A DNA stretch of 64,000 nucleotides from Lelliottia wanjuensis (lineage in GTDB: Bacteria; Pseudomonadota; Gammaproteobacteria; Enterobacterales; Enterobacteriaceae), in NCBI RefSeq assembly GCF_030238365.1, contig NZ_JASSOT010000047.1, positions 62,001 to 126,000 on the forward strand, given 5' to 3'. The notes under the pieces were generated by a model. The model did not search any database. It was not told where the DNA came from and worked only from the letters and a program-made list of their open reading frames with translations. The position numbers were made by a program, and so were the translations under genes. Positions within the stretch are counted from its first letter, which is position 1. Every line of letters begins with the position of its first letter. Positions 49,322 through 59,470 of the stretch are shown piece after piece.

Positions 49322-50125
49322 ATGCACGAAATAACATTGATTCAGGGGATATCCCTGGCGGCTTTAGTTTTCTTTCTAGGGATAGATTTCTGGCTGGAAG
49401 CGCTGTTTCTGTTTCGTCCTATTATCGTCTGTACCCTCACCGGGGCGATTCTGGGCGATATCCACATTGGCCTCATCACCGGCGGTTTAACGGAGCTGGC
49501 TTTCGCCGGTTTAACGCCTGCCGGGGGCGTGCAGCCGCCGAACCCGATCATGGCCGGGGTGATGACCACCGTCATTGCCTTTTCGACCGGCGTCGACGCC
49601 AAAACCGCCATCGGCCTCGGGCTGCCATTTAGCCTGCTGATGCAGTACGTAATTCTGTTCTTCTATTCGGCATTCTCTCTGTTTATGTCGAAGGCCGATA
49701 AGTATGCGAAAGAGACCAACACCGCCGCTTTCGCGCGCCTTAACTGGACGACCACGCTAATCGTCGCCTGCACCTACGCGATTATCACTTTCCTCTGCAC
49801 CTACCTCGCACAAGGGGCGATGCAGGCGCTGGTCAAAGCGATGCCCGCCTGGCTGACCCACGGCTTCGAAGTGGCGGGCGGTATTCTGCCAGCGGTGGGT
49901 TTTGGCCTGCTGCTGCGTGTGATGTTCAAGGCGCAGTACATCCCTTACCTCATCGCCGGGTTCTTGTTTGTCTGTTACATCCAGGTGAGCAACCTGCTGC
50001 CGGTGGCCGTGTTAGGAGCCGGATTTGCGGTGTATGAGTTCTTTAACGCCAAAGCCAAAAACGCCGCCCAGCCAGCCGCAGCGGCTGCGAAAAAAGATGA
50101 AGAGGATTACAGCAATGGGATCTGA
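49322..50125 (+). CDS. agaC: AgaC, PTS EIIC for galactosamine
   Basis: A 267-residue mannose-family EIIC, the same length as E. coli AgaC. It begins ITLIQGISLAALVFFLGID and carries LGDIHIGLITGGLTELAFAG and QPPNPIMAGVMTTVIAFSTG. Some E. coli strains carry a missense mutation in agaC; nothing odd is visible here. The end overlaps agaD by 11 bases. Confidence 0.95.
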   Translation: MHEITLIQGISLAALVFFLGIDFWLEALFLFRPIIVCTLTGAILGDIHIGLITGGLTELAFAGLTPAGGVQPPNPIMAGVMTTVIAFSTGVDAKTAIGLGLPFSLLMQYVILFFYSAFSLFMSKADKYAKETNTAAFARLNWTTTLIVACTYAIITFLCTYLAQGAMQALVKAMPAWLTHGFEVAGGILPAVGFGLLLRVMFKAQYIPYLIAGFLFVCYIQVSNLLPVAVLGAGFAVYEFFNAKAKNAAQPAAAAAKKDEEDYSNGI

Positions 50126-50906
50126 AATCAGTAAAAAAGACATTACGCGCCTGGGGTTCCGATCCTCTCTGTTGCAGGCGAGCTTTAACTACGAACGCAT
50201 GCAGGCGGGCGGTTTTACCTGGGCGATGTTGCCGATCCTGAAAAAGATCTACAAAGGCGACAAAGAAGGGCTCAGCGCGGCGATGAAGGATCATCTGGAA
50301 TTTATCAACACCCACCCGAACCTGGTCGGGTTCCTGATGGGGCTGCTGATCTCCATGGAGGAGAAAGGCGAAAACCGCAGCACCATCAAGGGGCTGAAGG
50401 TGGCGCTGTTTGGCCCGATCGCCGGGATTGGCGACGCGATTTTCTGGTTTACGCTGCTGCCGATCATGGCCGGGATTTGTTCCTCCTTTGCCAGCCAGGG
50501 CAACCTGCTGGGGCCGATTTTGTTCTTCGGCGTCTATCTGGCGATCTTCTTCCTGCGCGTGGGCTGGACGCATGTGGGATATACGGTGGGGATCAAGGCT
50601 ATCGATAAGGTGCGAGAGAACTCGCAGATGATCGCCCGCTCGGCAACGATTCTTGGGATCACGGTGATCGGCGGGCTGATTGCCTCATATGTGCATATCA
50701 ACGTCGTCACCAGCTTCGCCATCGACGCCACTCACAGCGTGGCGCTGCAAAAGGACTTCTTCGATAAGGTGTTCCCGAACATTTTGCCGATGGGCTATAC
50801 CCTGCTGATGTACTACCTGCTGCGGGTGAAGAAAGCCCATCCGGTGCTGCTGATTGCCGTCACTTTTGTGCTGGCGATTGTCGGGTCGGCATTGGGGATT
50901 TTGTAA
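50115..50906 (+). CDS. agaD: AgaD, PTS EIID for galactosamine
   Basis: A 263-residue mannose-family EIID, the same length as E. coli AgaD. SLLQASFNYERMQAGGFTWA, FINTHPNLVGFLMGLLISME and FGPIAGIGDAIFWFTLLPIM are the family blocks. It is the last gene of the aga regulon in this genome; agaI, which follows agaD in E. coli, is absent and a REP unit plus a convergent fic gene come next. Confidence 0.95.
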   Translation: MGSEISKKDITRLGFRSSLLQASFNYERMQAGGFTWAMLPILKKIYKGDKEGLSAAMKDHLEFINTHPNLVGFLMGLLISMEEKGENRSTIKGLKVALFGPIAGIGDAIFWFTLLPIMAGICSSFASQGNLLGPILFFGVYLAIFFLRVGWTHVGYTVGIKAIDKVRENSQMIARSATILGITVIGGLIASYVHINVVTSFAIDATHSVALQKDFFDKVFPNILPMGYTLLMYYLLRVKKAHPVLLIAVTFVLAIVGSALGIL

Positions 50907-50916
50907 CGAAGGGCGT

Positions 50917-50946
50917 GCCGGGCGGCGCTGCGCTTGCCCGGCCTAC
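50917..50946 (+). repeat. REP unit between agaD and the fic gene
   Basis: A single REP palindrome (GCCGGGCGGCGCTGCGC...GCCCGGCCTAC) in the 36-base gap between convergent genes; it overlaps the last codons of the fic gene. Confidence 0.75.
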
Positions 50947-51953
50947 AACGACTGCTTCACGCGCCAAAAGCCGCCTTTTTTCGGGCCGATACGCTGCAGC
51001 AGGGATTTGTCCTGTAGCTGTTTGAGGTAGCGTTCAATTGTGCGCGATGTGGTTCCGGTTTGTTCCGCCAACGCTGCTGCCGACAACTTCGGGTTATCCT
51101 GCAGAATCTGAAGAATGTCGCGTTCTGCTGCGGTCAGATAGGCCGCACTTTCTTCCGACATTTTATCCGACATTTCTTCCGACATGGAAAGGGATTGGGA
51201 TATGCCTTCCCGAAGTGCATCGGCCATATTTTTTAGCATAAACTCGATGAACGCTGTGCAGTCGCTGACTTTATCGCACTGACCCAGTATCTTGTAATAA
51301 TGAGCCTGTTGATAGTGGATCAGGGTCTCAACCGGCAGCCACGCCAGCTCATTTCGCCAGTGACTCAAAATCAGCGTTTGCCATAAACGGCCCATGCGGC
51401 CATTTCCGTCGGCAAACGGATGAATAAATTCAAATTCGTAATGAAAGACCGAGCTGGCAATCAGGGGATGAAGGTCCGTCTTTTTGAGCCAGTCCAGCAG
51501 GTCATCAACGAGGCGCGGCATCTGCGATGCGGGTGGTGCCATATGCACCAGCGTATTGCCGCGGTAAATGCCGACATCGCCAGTCCGTAGTTTCCCCGGA
51601 TTATCGACGAGCCCGGTCATGAGTAAACGGTGTGCGCTCAGAAGATCGCTGAGATTCGAGGTTTTCCAGTCAGGCATTTTCTCATATGCGAGAATGGCGT
51701 TTCGCACCTCCTGAATATCCTTCTCAGGCGCCAGCACTCTCTTGCCTTCCATGATCGCCGTTACCTGGCCTGTCGTCAGCGAGTTATGCTCTATCGCCAG
51801 AGACGCCTGAATGGTACGAATACGGTTTTCTTTGCGAAGCAGCGGTGAAGTGCGCCCTGACTGAGCCGCCCAATGCCCCAGCAGTTCGCCAATCTCCACA
51901 ACCTGATTGAGGATGGATGGCGTGATGGTGAAAGGTGGCTGGTAGCGGCTCAC
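50943..51953 (-). CDS. Fic-domain protein with C-terminal winged HTH
   Basis: A 336-residue Fic protein, probably an AMP-transferase acting on an unknown target. The catalytic motif is intact: His178 in HPFADGNGRMGR. A class II-type inhibitory helix is at residues 51-57 (SLAIEHN) with Glu55 in the regulatory position; the residue after it is His where Gly or Asn is usual. A C-terminal winged HTH follows (LSAAALAEQTGTTSRTIERYLKQL in part). Between them is a Met-Ser repeat linker (SMSEEMSDKMSEES) encoded by 12-base repeats at about 51153-51185. No antitoxin gene is adjacent. It occupies the variable agaD-rsmI junction. Confidence 0.88.
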   Translation of the reverse strand: MSRYQPPFTITPSILNQVVEIGELLGHWAAQSGRTSPLLRKENRIRTIQASLAIEHNSLTTGQVTAIMEGKRVLAPEKDIQEVRNAILAYEKMPDWKTSNLSDLLSAHRLLMTGLVDNPGKLRTGDVGIYRGNTLVHMAPPASQMPRLVDDLLDWLKKTDLHPLIASSVFHYEFEFIHPFADGNGRMGRLWQTLILSHWRNELAWLPVETLIHYQQAHYYKILGQCDKVSDCTAFIEFMLKNMADALREGISQSLSMSEEMSDKMSEESAAYLTAAERDILQILQDNPKLSAAALAEQTGTTSRTIERYLKQLQDKSLLQRIGPKKGGFWRVKQSL

Positions 51954-51956
51954 GGA

Positions 51957-52820
51957 TTATTCCCCCTGCTGCTCCAGCGCATGCTTGTACAGCGCATTCT
52001 TTTTCACGCCGTGGATTTCGGCGGCAAGCGCGGCGGCTTTTTTCAGCGGCAGTTCGGCTTGCAGGAGCGCCAGGGTGCGCAGCGCTTCGGCGGGCAGTGC
52101 GTCTTCCTGCGCTTTATGGCCTTCGACAATCAGGACCATTTCACCTTTGCGGCGGTTTTCGTCCTCTTTCACCCACGCCAGCAGTTCACCGACCGGAGCG
52201 CCGTGGATGTTTTCCCAGGTTTTGGTCAACTCGCGGGCCAGTACCACGTAGCGGGATTCGCCCCAGACGGCGACCATGTCTTCTAAACTGTCCAGCAGAC
52301 GGTGGGTTGATTCGTAGAAAATCAGGGTGCGCGGCTCGGCTTCGAGATCTTTCAGTACGTCGCGACGGCCTTTGGATTTAGCCGGTAAAAAACCTTCGTA
52401 GCAGAAACGGTCGGATGGCAGACCCGCGGCGCTCAGGGCGGCAATCGCGGCGCACGGACCGGGCAGGGGCACCACGCGGATACCGGCTTCGCGGCAGGTA
52501 CGCACCAGGTGATAGCCGGGGTCGTTAATCAGCGGTGTCCCGGCATCGGACACCAGCGCGATGTTCGTCCCTTCCTTCAGTTTCGCCACCAGCGATTCGG
52601 CTTTTTGTTGCTCATTGTGATCGTGTAAGGCGAACATTTTGGCGCTAATGGCGAAATGTTGCAGCAGCAGGCCGGTGTGGCGAGTGTCTTCGGCGGCAAT
52701 TAAATCAACAGCTTGTAAAACGGTGAGCGCACGTTGGGTAATATCAGACAAATTCCCGATAGGAGTAGGTACAATATAAAGCTGGCCTTGAGAATTATCT
52801 GCCGTTTCGTGTTGTTTCAT
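51957..52820 (-). CDS. rsmI: RsmI, 16S rRNA C1402 2'-O-methyltransferase
   Basis: A 287-residue tetrapyrrole-methylase-fold enzyme (E. coli RsmI is 286) that methylates the ribose of C1402 in 16S rRNA with S-adenosylmethionine. Signatures: [19 protein letters not shown] at the start, [28 protein letters not shown] and [19 protein letters not shown]. It is divergent from lpoA with 62 bases between starts, as in E. coli. Confidence 0.96.
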   Translation of the reverse strand: MKQHETADNSQGQLYIVPTPIGNLSDITQRALTVLQAVDLIAAEDTRHTGLLLQHFAISAKMFALHDHNEQQKAESLVAKLKEGTNIALVSDAGTPLINDPGYHLVRTCREAGIRVVPLPGPCAAIAALSAAGLPSDRFCYEGFLPAKSKGRRDVLKDLEAEPRTLIFYESTHRLLDSLEDMVAVWGESRYVVLARELTKTWENIHGAPVGELLAWVKEDENRRKGEMVLIVEGHKAQEDALPAEALRTLALLQAELPLKKAAALAAEIHGVKKNALYKHALEQQGE

Positions 52821-52882
52821 TGTTTAGTCCGTATTGCCGATTTAATATTGAGCATTGCCTAAAAAATATCACTGGATACAGT

Positions 52883-55045
52883 ATGGTACCCTTAACGTTT
52901 CTTCGAACAAAAGCTTCGCGCAGCCTGCCCATTGTGCTGGCAGCCTTGATTTTCGCAGGCTGTGGCACTCAGGCGCCCGATCAGACTGCTGCCCATATGG
53001 AGGGTACTGCGCAGGCTGATTCCGGCTATTATCTGCAACAGATGTCGCAAAGCTCAGATGATACCAAGACCAACTGGCAATTACTTGCCATTCGTTCACT
53101 GCTGAAAGAGGGCAAAACCCAGCAGGCGGTCGATCTGTACAACCAGCTGCCGCAGGAATTGAACGATACCCAGCGTCGCGAACAGACTCTGCTGTCGGCG
53201 GAAGTGAAAACCGCACAGAAAGATTTCGCGTCCGCGAAAAAAATCCTCGCCGACATCGACGTGAAAGCGCTGGATAACAACCAGCAGGCGCGCTACTGGC
53301 AGGCAACCATTGCCACCGAACAGGGCCGCCCTTCCCTGCCCCTGCTTCGCGCTCTGATTGCGCAGGAGCCGCTGCTGAGCGGCGATGCTAAGCAGAAGAA
53401 TATCGACGCCACCTGGCAGGCGCTGTCGGCCATGACGCCGGAGCAGGCGCAAACGCTGGTGATCAACGCCGACGAAAACGTGCTGCAGGGCTGGCTGGAT
53501 CTGCAGCAGATGTGGTTCACCAACCGCAGCGATCCGAAGATGCTGAAAGCCGGGATCACCGACTGGCAGACCCGCTATCCGCAAAACCCAGGCGCGAAAA
53601 TGCTGCCCACGCAGCTGGTCAACGTGCAGAACTTCAAACCCGCATCGGTGAATAAAATCGCCCTGTTACTTCCCCTGAACGGTCAGGCGGCGGTGTTTGG
53701 TCGCACCATTCAGCAGGGCTTTGAAGCGGCGAAAAACGGCACCACCGCGGTAGCGGGCAGTGCGGTTCCAACGCAGGCGGCACAGGCCGCTAACGTCAAT
53801 GACGTCATCAGCCCGTCGGCAGCGGAAACCACCGATTTAACCACCACGCAGACGCCTGCTCAGGGCACTATGCAAAACCCGGTTACAGCGCCAACGACGC
53901 CTCCGGCAACGGCTCCGGCGCCACAAACTCCAGCTCCGGCGGCACAGCCAGCGCCAGCTGAAACGCCAGCCGCGCCGACAACGGATGCTGCCGCGACTCA
54001 GCCGCAAACTGCAGCCCCAGAACAACAGCCCGCCGCACAGCCGCAGGCCGTTGTTGCCGCCACCGCAAACCCAGGCGCTGAGCTGAAGATTTACGACACC
54101 AGCTCGCAGCCGCTCGATCAGGTTCTGGCGCAGGTTCAGCAGGATGGAGCCAGCATCGTGGTCGGCCCGCTGCTGAAGAACAACGTTGAAGAGCTGATGA
54201 AGAGCAACACTACCCTGAACGTGCTGGCGCTTAACCAACCTGAACAGGTACAGAATCGCGCGAACATCTGCTACTTCGCCCTTTCGCCGGAAGATGAGGC
54301 TCGCGACGCGGCGCGTCATATCCACGAGCAGGGAAAACAGGCTCCACTGCTGCTGACGCCGCGTAGCGCACTCGGCGATCGGGTGGCGAATGCCTTTGCT
54401 CAGGAGTGGCAACAGCTGGGCGGCGGCGTTGTACTGCAGCAGAAATTTGGCTCAACCTCAGAACTGCGTGCGGGCGTTAACAGCGGCTCGGGTATCTCGC
54501 TCACCGGCAGCCCGGTGACCGCCAGCCTGCCACAGCAGCAGGGTGTCACCATCGGCGGCCTGACCATTCCGGCTCCACCGACTGACGCGCAAATCAGCGG
54601 CGGCGGTAAAGTGGACGCAGCCTATATCGTCGCCACGCCAGAAGAGATCGCCTTTATCAAACCGATGATCGCCATGCGTAACGGCAGCCAGAGCGGTGCG
54701 ACCCTGTACGCCAGCTCGCGCAGCGCGCAAGGCACCGCGGGCCCGGATTTCCGTCTGGAGATGGATGGCCTGCAGTACAGCGAAATCCCGATGCTGGCGG
54801 GCAGCAACCCGGCGCTGATGCAGCAGGCGCTGAGCAGCGTGCGTAACGACTACTCCCTCGCCCGTCTTTACGCCATGGGCGTGGATGCGTGGGCGCTGGC
54901 GAATCACTTTACCCAGATGCGCCAGGTGCCGGGCTTTGAGCTTAACGGCAACACCGGCGATCTGACCGCCACTCAGGATTGCGTGATTAACAGGAAGTTA
55001 TCATGGCTCAAATACCAGCAGGGGCAGATCGTCCCGGCCAGTTAA
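52883..55045 (+). CDS. lpoA: LpoA, outer membrane lipoprotein activator of PBP1A
   Basis: A 720-residue lipoprotein. The signal ends in the lipobox LIFAGCG with lipidated Cys27. The N-terminal TPR-like domain (residues about 30-255) is followed by a Pro/Ala/Thr/Gln linker, then a periplasmic-binding-protein-like C-terminal domain (about 400-720; [35 protein letters not shown]). It stimulates the transpeptidase of PBP1A. The protein is about 40 residues longer than E. coli LpoA (678), nearly all in the linker around residues 290-395. ATG 52883 gives the [11 protein letters not shown] start as in E. coli. The 3' end overlaps yraN by 43 bases. Confidence 0.95.
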   Translation: MVPLTFLRTKASRSLPIVLAALIFAGCGTQAPDQTAAHMEGTAQADSGYYLQQMSQSSDDTKTNWQLLAIRSLLKEGKTQQAVDLYNQLPQELNDTQRREQTLLSAEVKTAQKDFASAKKILADIDVKALDNNQQARYWQATIATEQGRPSLPLLRALIAQEPLLSGDAKQKNIDATWQALSAMTPEQAQTLVINADENVLQGWLDLQQMWFTNRSDPKMLKAGITDWQTRYPQNPGAKMLPTQLVNVQNFKPASVNKIALLLPLNGQAAVFGRTIQQGFEAAKNGTTAVAGSAVPTQAAQAANVNDVISPSAAETTDLTTTQTPAQGTMQNPVTAPTTPPATAPAPQTPAPAAQPAPAETPAAPTTDAAATQPQTAAPEQQPAAQPQAVVAATANPGAELKIYDTSSQPLDQVLAQVQQDGASIVVGPLLKNNVEELMKSNTTLNVLALNQPEQVQNRANICYFALSPEDEARDAARHIHEQGKQAPLLLTPRSALGDRVANAFAQEWQQLGGGVVLQQKFGSTSELRAGVNSGSGISLTGSPVTASLPQQQGVTIGGLTIPAPPTDAQISGGGKVDAAYIVATPEEIAFIKPMIAMRNGSQSGATLYASSRSAQGTAGPDFRLEMDGLQYSEIPMLAGSNPALMQQALSSVRNDYSLARLYAMGVDAWALANHFTQMRQVPGFELNGNTGDLTATQDCVINRKLSWLKYQQGQIVPAS

Positions 55046-55398
55046 GCCGTAAACAGACCGGCGACGCGTGGGAACTCAAAGCGCGTCGCTGGCTGGAAGG
55101 CAAAGGACTGCGTTTTATCGCCGCCAACGTTCGTGAACGGGGCGGCGAAATTGATCTGATCATGAAAGAGGGTCAGGTCACCGTGTTTATTGAGGTCCGT
55201 TTCCGACAGTCGTCCCGCTTTGGGGGCGCTGCCGCCAGCGTGACGCTCGCCAAACAACGAAAATTATTACAGACTGCGCTCTTGTGGCTCGCCCGCCATA
55301 ATGGGAGTTTTGATACTGTGGATTGCCGGTTCGATGTGGTAGCCTTCACCGGAAACGACGTAGAATGGCTGAAAAACGCCTTTGGCGAAGACGTCTAA
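55003..55398 (+). CDS. yraN: YraN, UPF0102 nuclease-like protein
   Basis: A 131-residue UPF0102 protein, the same length as E. coli YraN. It has a restriction-endonuclease-like core: [19 protein letters not shown], then [25 protein letters not shown], where Glu, Asp and Glu-x-Arg resemble a PD-(D/E)xK site. Biological function is not established. The ATG overlaps lpoA by 43 bases, with AGGAAGTTATC as ribosome site inside lpoA, so expression is linked to it. Confidence 0.93.
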   Translation: MAQIPAGADRPGQLSRKQTGDAWELKARRWLEGKGLRFIAANVRERGGEIDLIMKEGQVTVFIEVRFRQSSRFGGAAASVTLAKQRKLLQTALLWLARHNGSFDTVDCRFDVVAFTGNDVEWLKNAFGEDV

Positions 55399-55420
55399 AA
55401 CAAAGTTTTAAAGGGATAAC

Positions 55421-56011
55421 GTGCTCGAAAGAATTAAGGTTTGTTTCACAGAAAGCATTCAAACTCAGATTGCAGCGGCGGAAGCCCTCCCGGATGCTAT
55501 TTCTCGTGCCGCGATGACGCTGGTACAGTCCCTGCTGAATGGCAACAAAATCCTCTGTTGTGGCAATGGCACATCGGCCGCCAACGCACAGCATTTTGCT
55601 GCCAGCATGATCAATCGTTTTGAAACAGAACGCCCAAGTTTACCCGCCATTGCACTTAATACCGATAATGTGGTCTTAACGGCGATCGCCAACGATCGTC
55701 TGCATGACGAAATATACGCAAAACAGGTGCGCGCCCTTGGGCATGCCGGGGATGTTCTGCTGGCGATTTCCACGCGCGGTAACAGCCGCGATATCGTCAA
55801 AGCCGTGGAAGCGGCCGTGACGCGCGATATGACTATCGTCGCGCTGACGGGCTACGACGGCGGCGAACTGGCGGGTCTGTTAGGGCCGCAGGATGTGGAA
55901 ATCCGCATTCCTTCTCATCGCAGCGCGCGCATTCAGGAAATGCACATGCTGACGGTGAACTGCTTATGCGATCTGATCGATAACACGCTTTTCCCTCACC
56001 AGGATGATTAA
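55421..56011 (+). CDS. diaA: DiaA, DnaA initiator-associating protein
   Basis: A 196-residue SIS-domain protein nearly identical to E. coli DiaA. It forms a tetramer that binds several DnaA molecules and promotes initiation at ori[21 protein letters not shown] and [19 protein letters not shown] are the SIS blocks. The start is GTG with AAAGGGATAAC upstream, giving the same length as E. coli. The phosphosugar isomerase GmhA is the relative to exclude, but identity to DiaA and context are decisive. Confidence 0.96.
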   Translation: MLERIKVCFTESIQTQIAAAEALPDAISRAAMTLVQSLLNGNKILCCGNGTSAANAQHFAASMINRFETERPSLPAIALNTDNVVLTAIANDRLHDEIYAKQVRALGHAGDVLLAISTRGNSRDIVKAVEAAVTRDMTIVALTGYDGGELAGLLGPQDVEIRIPSHRSARIQEMHMLTVNCLCDLIDNTLFPHQDD

Positions 56012-56020
56012 GGAGTACTA

Positions 56021-56596
56021 ATGAAGGCATTAACGCCCCTCGCAGTCCTTATTTCTGCGCTGCTGCTTCAGGGATGCATCGCGGCGGCCGTCGTCGGTAC
56101 GGCGGCTGTTGGCACCAAAGCCGCAACCGACCCGCGCTCTGTGGGAACCCAGGTGGACGACGGTACGCTGGAACTTCGCGTGAACAGCGCCCTGTCGAAA
56201 GACGAACAAATTAAGAAAGAAGCGCGCATTAACGTGACCGCTTATCAGGGCAAAGTGCTGCTGGCAGGCCAGGCGCCGAATCTGGATCTCGCCTCCCGCG
56301 CGAAACAGATCGCCATGGGCGTCGAAGGGACCACCGAGGTGTTTAACGAAGTGCGTCAGGGCCAGCCGATTGGTCTGGGTACCGCGTCGTCTGATACCTG
56401 GATTACCACCAAGGTGCGCTCCCAGCTGCTGGGCAGCGATCAGGTGAAATCCTCTAACGTGAAAGTTACTACCGAGAATGGCGAAGTGTTCCTGCTCGGC
56501 CTGGTCACCGACCGGGAAGGCAAAGCGGCAGCGGATATTGCCAGCCGCGTGAGCGGCGTGAAGAAAGTCACCACCGCCTTTACCTTCATTAAATAA
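56021..56596 (+). CDS. dolP: DolP, dual-BON outer membrane lipoprotein
   Basis: A 191-residue lipoprotein (formerly YraP), the same length as E. coli. Lipobox LLLQGC with Cys19. BON domain 1 covers about residues 45-115 (DGTLELRVNSALSKDEQI, VTAYQGKVLLAGQAPN) and BON domain 2 about 120-190 (DTWITTKVRSQLLGSDQ, VTTENGEVFLLGLVTDREG). DolP supports outer membrane integrity and BAM function at division sites and is under sigma-E control in E. coli. It starts nine bases after diaA. Confidence 0.96.
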   Translation: MKALTPLAVLISALLLQGCIAAAVVGTAAVGTKAATDPRSVGTQVDDGTLELRVNSALSKDEQIKKEARINVTAYQGKVLLAGQAPNLDLASRAKQIAMGVEGTTEVFNEVRQGQPIGLGTASSDTWITTKVRSQLLGSDQVKSSNVKVTTENGEVFLLGLVTDREGKAAADIASRVSGVKKVTTAFTFIK

Positions 56597-56599
56597 GAA

Positions 56600-56629
56600 A
56601 ATCCCCGGCACTGGCCGGGGATTTTTTTG
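56600..56629. terminator. Bidirectional terminator between dolP and yraQ
   Basis: AATCCCCGGC and GCCGGGGATT form a 10-bp stem around ACTG-like loop, followed by TTTTTT on the plus strand and preceded by AAAA, so it can end both convergent genes. Confidence 0.9.
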
Positions 56630-56631
56630 TC

Positions 56632-57669
56632 CTACAGTAGCGCAATACTTCCTGTTATCACCCCACTCAGTGCCACCAGCCCGCCCGTCAGCCACAGGGC
56701 TTTTGCCGGGAATGACTTACGCAGCATGATCAGCGACGGCAAACTGACCGCAGGCAGCGTCATCAGCAGCGCCAGAGCAGGTGCCGCGCCCATTCCAGCG
56801 AGCATCATGGTTTGCACGATCGGGATCTCCGCCGCCGTCGGAATGACGAACAGACATCCGGCGACCGCCATCGCAATCACCCACAGCAGGGAATTATCGA
56901 TCGCCCCGTCCGCGTGCGGGAAGAGCCAGACGCGCGCCGCGCCCAGAACCAGCACCGCCAGAATATAGACCGGGATGGTGCTCCAGAAGAGTTGCCACAG
57001 CGCTTTGCCCCAGCGGGAGAAGAACTCGCCCTGGGGTTCAGACATATCAACCTCAACTGACGCGGGCTGGACGTTCTGCTCTTTCACCAGACGCTGCACC
57101 AGCGAAGCCACCACCAGTACCATGATTAGCCCCGCCACCAGCCGGATCAGCGCAAAATGCCAGCCAAGCACAAAGCCCATAAACACCAGCGTGGCCGGAT
57201 TAAGGACCGGATTGCCCATCCAGAATGCCAGCGCGCCGCCCATCGACACATTCTGACGCCGCATGCCTGCCGTGACGGGTGCGGCGCAGCAGGAGCACAT
57301 CATCCCCGGCAGCGAGAAGATCGTGCCGAGCAGCGTCCCCTGAAAGCGCGGTTGCCCGAGGGTTCGCAGTAACCACTGGCGCGGAATGAGAACCTGAATC
57401 AGCGACCCCAGCAGCACGCCCAACACGGCGGCTTTCCAGACGGCGAGGAAGTAGACCATAGCGTAATCCCACGCCGCCTGGAGCGGGCTGGCGTCGGCCT
57501 GGGCGAGGATCGATTTGCCGATGGTATGGGTTTCAGCTGCGGTGAAGGCTTTGCCGTAATAGGGCTGCCATTTCACATACCAGAGACCAACAATAACGAC
57601 GAGAAAAAAGAGTGCGGGCTTCCACCACTGAAATGGCGTTGCCGCCTGAGATGAAGACTGACCAGTCAT
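56632..57669 (-). CDS. yraQ: YraQ, predicted permease (DUF318 type)
   Basis: A 345-residue polytopic membrane protein (E. coli YraQ is 346). It has about eight to ten helices and the family block LPGMMCSCCAAPVTAGMRRQ with a CxCC motif after helix 4, plus GNPVLNPATLVFMGF. Members are described as permeases of unknown cargo. It is convergent with dolP and lies downstream of yraR. Confidence 0.94.
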   Translation of the reverse strand: MTGQSSSQAATPFQWWKPALFFLVVIVGLWYVKWQPYYGKAFTAAETHTIGKSILAQADASPLQAAWDYAMVYFLAVWKAAVLGVLLGSLIQVLIPRQWLLRTLGQPRFQGTLLGTIFSLPGMMCSCCAAPVTAGMRRQNVSMGGALAFWMGNPVLNPATLVFMGFVLGWHFALIRLVAGLIMVLVVASLVQRLVKEQNVQPASVEVDMSEPQGEFFSRWGKALWQLFWSTIPVYILAVLVLGAARVWLFPHADGAIDNSLLWVIAMAVAGCLFVIPTAAEIPIVQTMMLAGMGAAPALALLMTLPAVSLPSLIMLRKSFPAKALWLTGGLVALSGVITGSIALL

Positions 57670-57708
57670 AGCATTCCCCGGGAGTGAGATTCATTTAGCC
57701 CGGGGAGT

Positions 57709-58353
57709 TTACGCCTCGCCTTTTGCGATTTCACGCAGTTTAGCCGACGGGATGATATTGACGCCCTCCTTTGAGGGGGAGCGAGCTTCATGGAGCATGG
57801 CGCTCGCCACATCACGCGCCTGAATGGATTTCCAGTTGCCGGGGAAAAGCTGGAACAGCGGCGCAAAAATCGACTCATTGAAACGCTGCTTTTCACGATC
57901 GCCCAGCAGCATTGACGGGCGCACAATCGTGAGCCGGTCCCAGTTCTGCGCGATCAGGGCGTCTTCCATTTTGCCTTTCACTTTGTTGTAGAAAAACGGC
58001 GAGTTCGCGTTCGCGCCCATCGAGCTGACCACTAAGAAGTGCTTCGCCCCCAGACGTTTGGCAGTGAGCGCCGTATCCACCACCAGCGTGTAGTCGGCGT
58101 GGATAAAGGCCTCTTTGCTGCCGGCTTCACGGCGGGTGGTCCCTAGGCAGCAAAAGGCGATATCGATCGGATCCTGCACCTGGGCGAGGGCATCCGTCAG
58201 CTGCGGATCGTGAGGATTGTATACGCCCGAGATGTCCGCTAACGGGCGTCGGGTGGGCGCGGCGATGTAATTGATCCTCGGCTCCCGGATCAGCATTCTC
58301 AGAAGGTGATCGCCCACCAGCCCGGTGGCTCCTGTGATTAATACCTGGCTCAT
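57709..58353 (-). CDS. yraR: YraR, NAD(P)-binding oxidoreductase-like protein
   Basis: A 214-residue Rossmann-fold protein (E. coli YraR is 211) of the atypical short-chain dehydrogenase group, similar to CC3/TIP30. [18 protein letters not shown] holds the GxxGxxG nucleotide-binding loop; [16 protein letters not shown] and [14 protein letters not shown] (with the YxxxK pair) follow. Substrate unknown. ATG 58353 has AAAGGAGATAAA in front; an upstream in-frame ATG at 58404 has none. Confidence 0.92.
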   Translation of the reverse strand: MSQVLITGATGLVGDHLLRMLIREPRINYIAAPTRRPLADISGVYNPHDPQLTDALAQVQDPIDIAFCCLGTTRREAGSKEAFIHADYTLVVDTALTAKRLGAKHFLVVSSMGANANSPFFYNKVKGKMEDALIAQNWDRLTIVRPSMLLGDREKQRFNESIFAPLFQLFPGNWKSIQARDVASAMLHEARSPSKEGVNIIPSAKLREIAKGEA

Positions 58354-58481
58354 TTTATCTCCTTTGCAGATTAGTCCGTTTGCGATTTCAGCCTGCTTAG
58401 CCACACTTAAAAGTCTGTTACGGGTAAGTATTTACCACAAACGGAAAAAAATCTGTCTGAAGCCAAAACAACGGAGGAAAC

Positions 58482-59000
58482 ATGGGCAAGAAAATAGCCG
58501 TATTGATCACCGACGAGTTTGAAGATTCAGAGTTCACCTCACCCGCCGAGGCATTTCGCAAAGCCGGGCACGAGGTGGTGACGATCGATAAGCAGGCCGG
58601 AAAAACGGTAAAAGGCCATAAGGGCGAGGCCAGTGTGACCATCGACAAAGCCATTGATGAAGTGCGCCCGGCAGACTTTGACGCCCTGCTGTTACCTGGC
58701 GGCCACTCCCCGGATACGCTGCGCGGCGACGAGCGCTTTGTGACGTTCACACGTGATTTTGTCTCCAGCGGCAAACCTGTTTTCGCCATCTGCCACGGGC
58801 CGCAGCTGTTGATCAGCGCCGAGGTGGTGCGGGGGCGCAAACTGACCGCGGTTAAACCGATCGTTATCGATCTGAAAAATGCGGGAGCAGATTTCTACGA
58901 TCAGGAAGTGGTCGTCGATAACAATCAGCTGGTCACGAGCCGGACGCCGGACGATCTGCCGGCCTTTAACCGCGAAGCACTACGCCTGCTCGGATCGTAG
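58482..59000 (+). CDS. yhbO: YhbO, DJ-1/PfpI-family protein
   Basis: A 172-residue DJ-1/PfpI-family stress protein, the same length as E. coli YhbO, which has been described as a glyoxalase/deglycase and is needed for stress resistance. The nucleophile is Cys104 in [18 protein letters not shown] holds the supporting acidic residue. CGGAGGAAAC precedes the ATG. Its 3' end overlaps that of the convergent yhbP by 21 bases. Confidence 0.95.
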   Translation: MGKKIAVLITDEFEDSEFTSPAEAFRKAGHEVVTIDKQAGKTVKGHKGEASVTIDKAIDEVRPADFDALLLPGGHSPDTLRGDERFVTFTRDFVSSGKPVFAICHGPQLLISAEVVRGRKLTAVKPIVIDLKNAGADFYDQEVVVDNNQLVTSRTPDDLPAFNREALRLLGS

Positions 59001-59414
59001 CCAGTGAAGCTTCTTACCGAAGCCCAGCGTGTTGTCGGTAAATTTCAGCTCATCGAGGCGAATTTCCCAGACTGGCGCTGACATGGCAAGAGCCATCGGG
59101 AAGCGGCGCGTGTAGCGCTTGCGCATTGCGTCGCTCTCCTCCCCTTCCAGACGACGAATCTCACCTTTAAACTGCACGCCGCGGATCAGCGCGACATTTT
59201 TCGGCTGACCGTTGATCGTCCCTGCGACCGGCGCGATGGGCCCGGACATCTGCGCATGGCGGGTTTTGTCTTCGCTCAGGACGTAAAACGCCACGCGCTC
59301 GGGATCGTAATAATAAAACGCATTCGCGCACCACAGATCGCCCTCACGGTGGACACACCAGGTGACGACGTGCTGCTTTGCCAGCCAGCGGCTGATGGCG
59401 GCCAGAGTTTCCAT
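58980..59414 (-). CDS. yhbP: YhbP, UPF0306 PNPOx-like protein
   Basis: A 144-residue protein (E. coli YhbP is 147) with a split-barrel, PNP-oxidase-like fold ([35 protein letters not shown]). Flavin binding has not been shown. The gene is convergent with yhbO and overlaps its end; GAGGGAACAATA lies before the start. Confidence 0.92.
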   Translation of the reverse strand: METLAAISRWLAKQHVVTWCVHREGDLWCANAFYYYDPERVAFYVLSEDKTRHAQMSGPIAPVAGTINGQPKNVALIRGVQFKGEIRRLEGEESDAMRKRYTRRFPMALAMSAPVWEIRLDELKFTDNTLGFGKKLHWLRSEQA

Positions 59415-59470
59415 TATTGTTCCCTCTCATGCTATGGTGCGTTCACCTTAACATACTGAATCTATGAACC

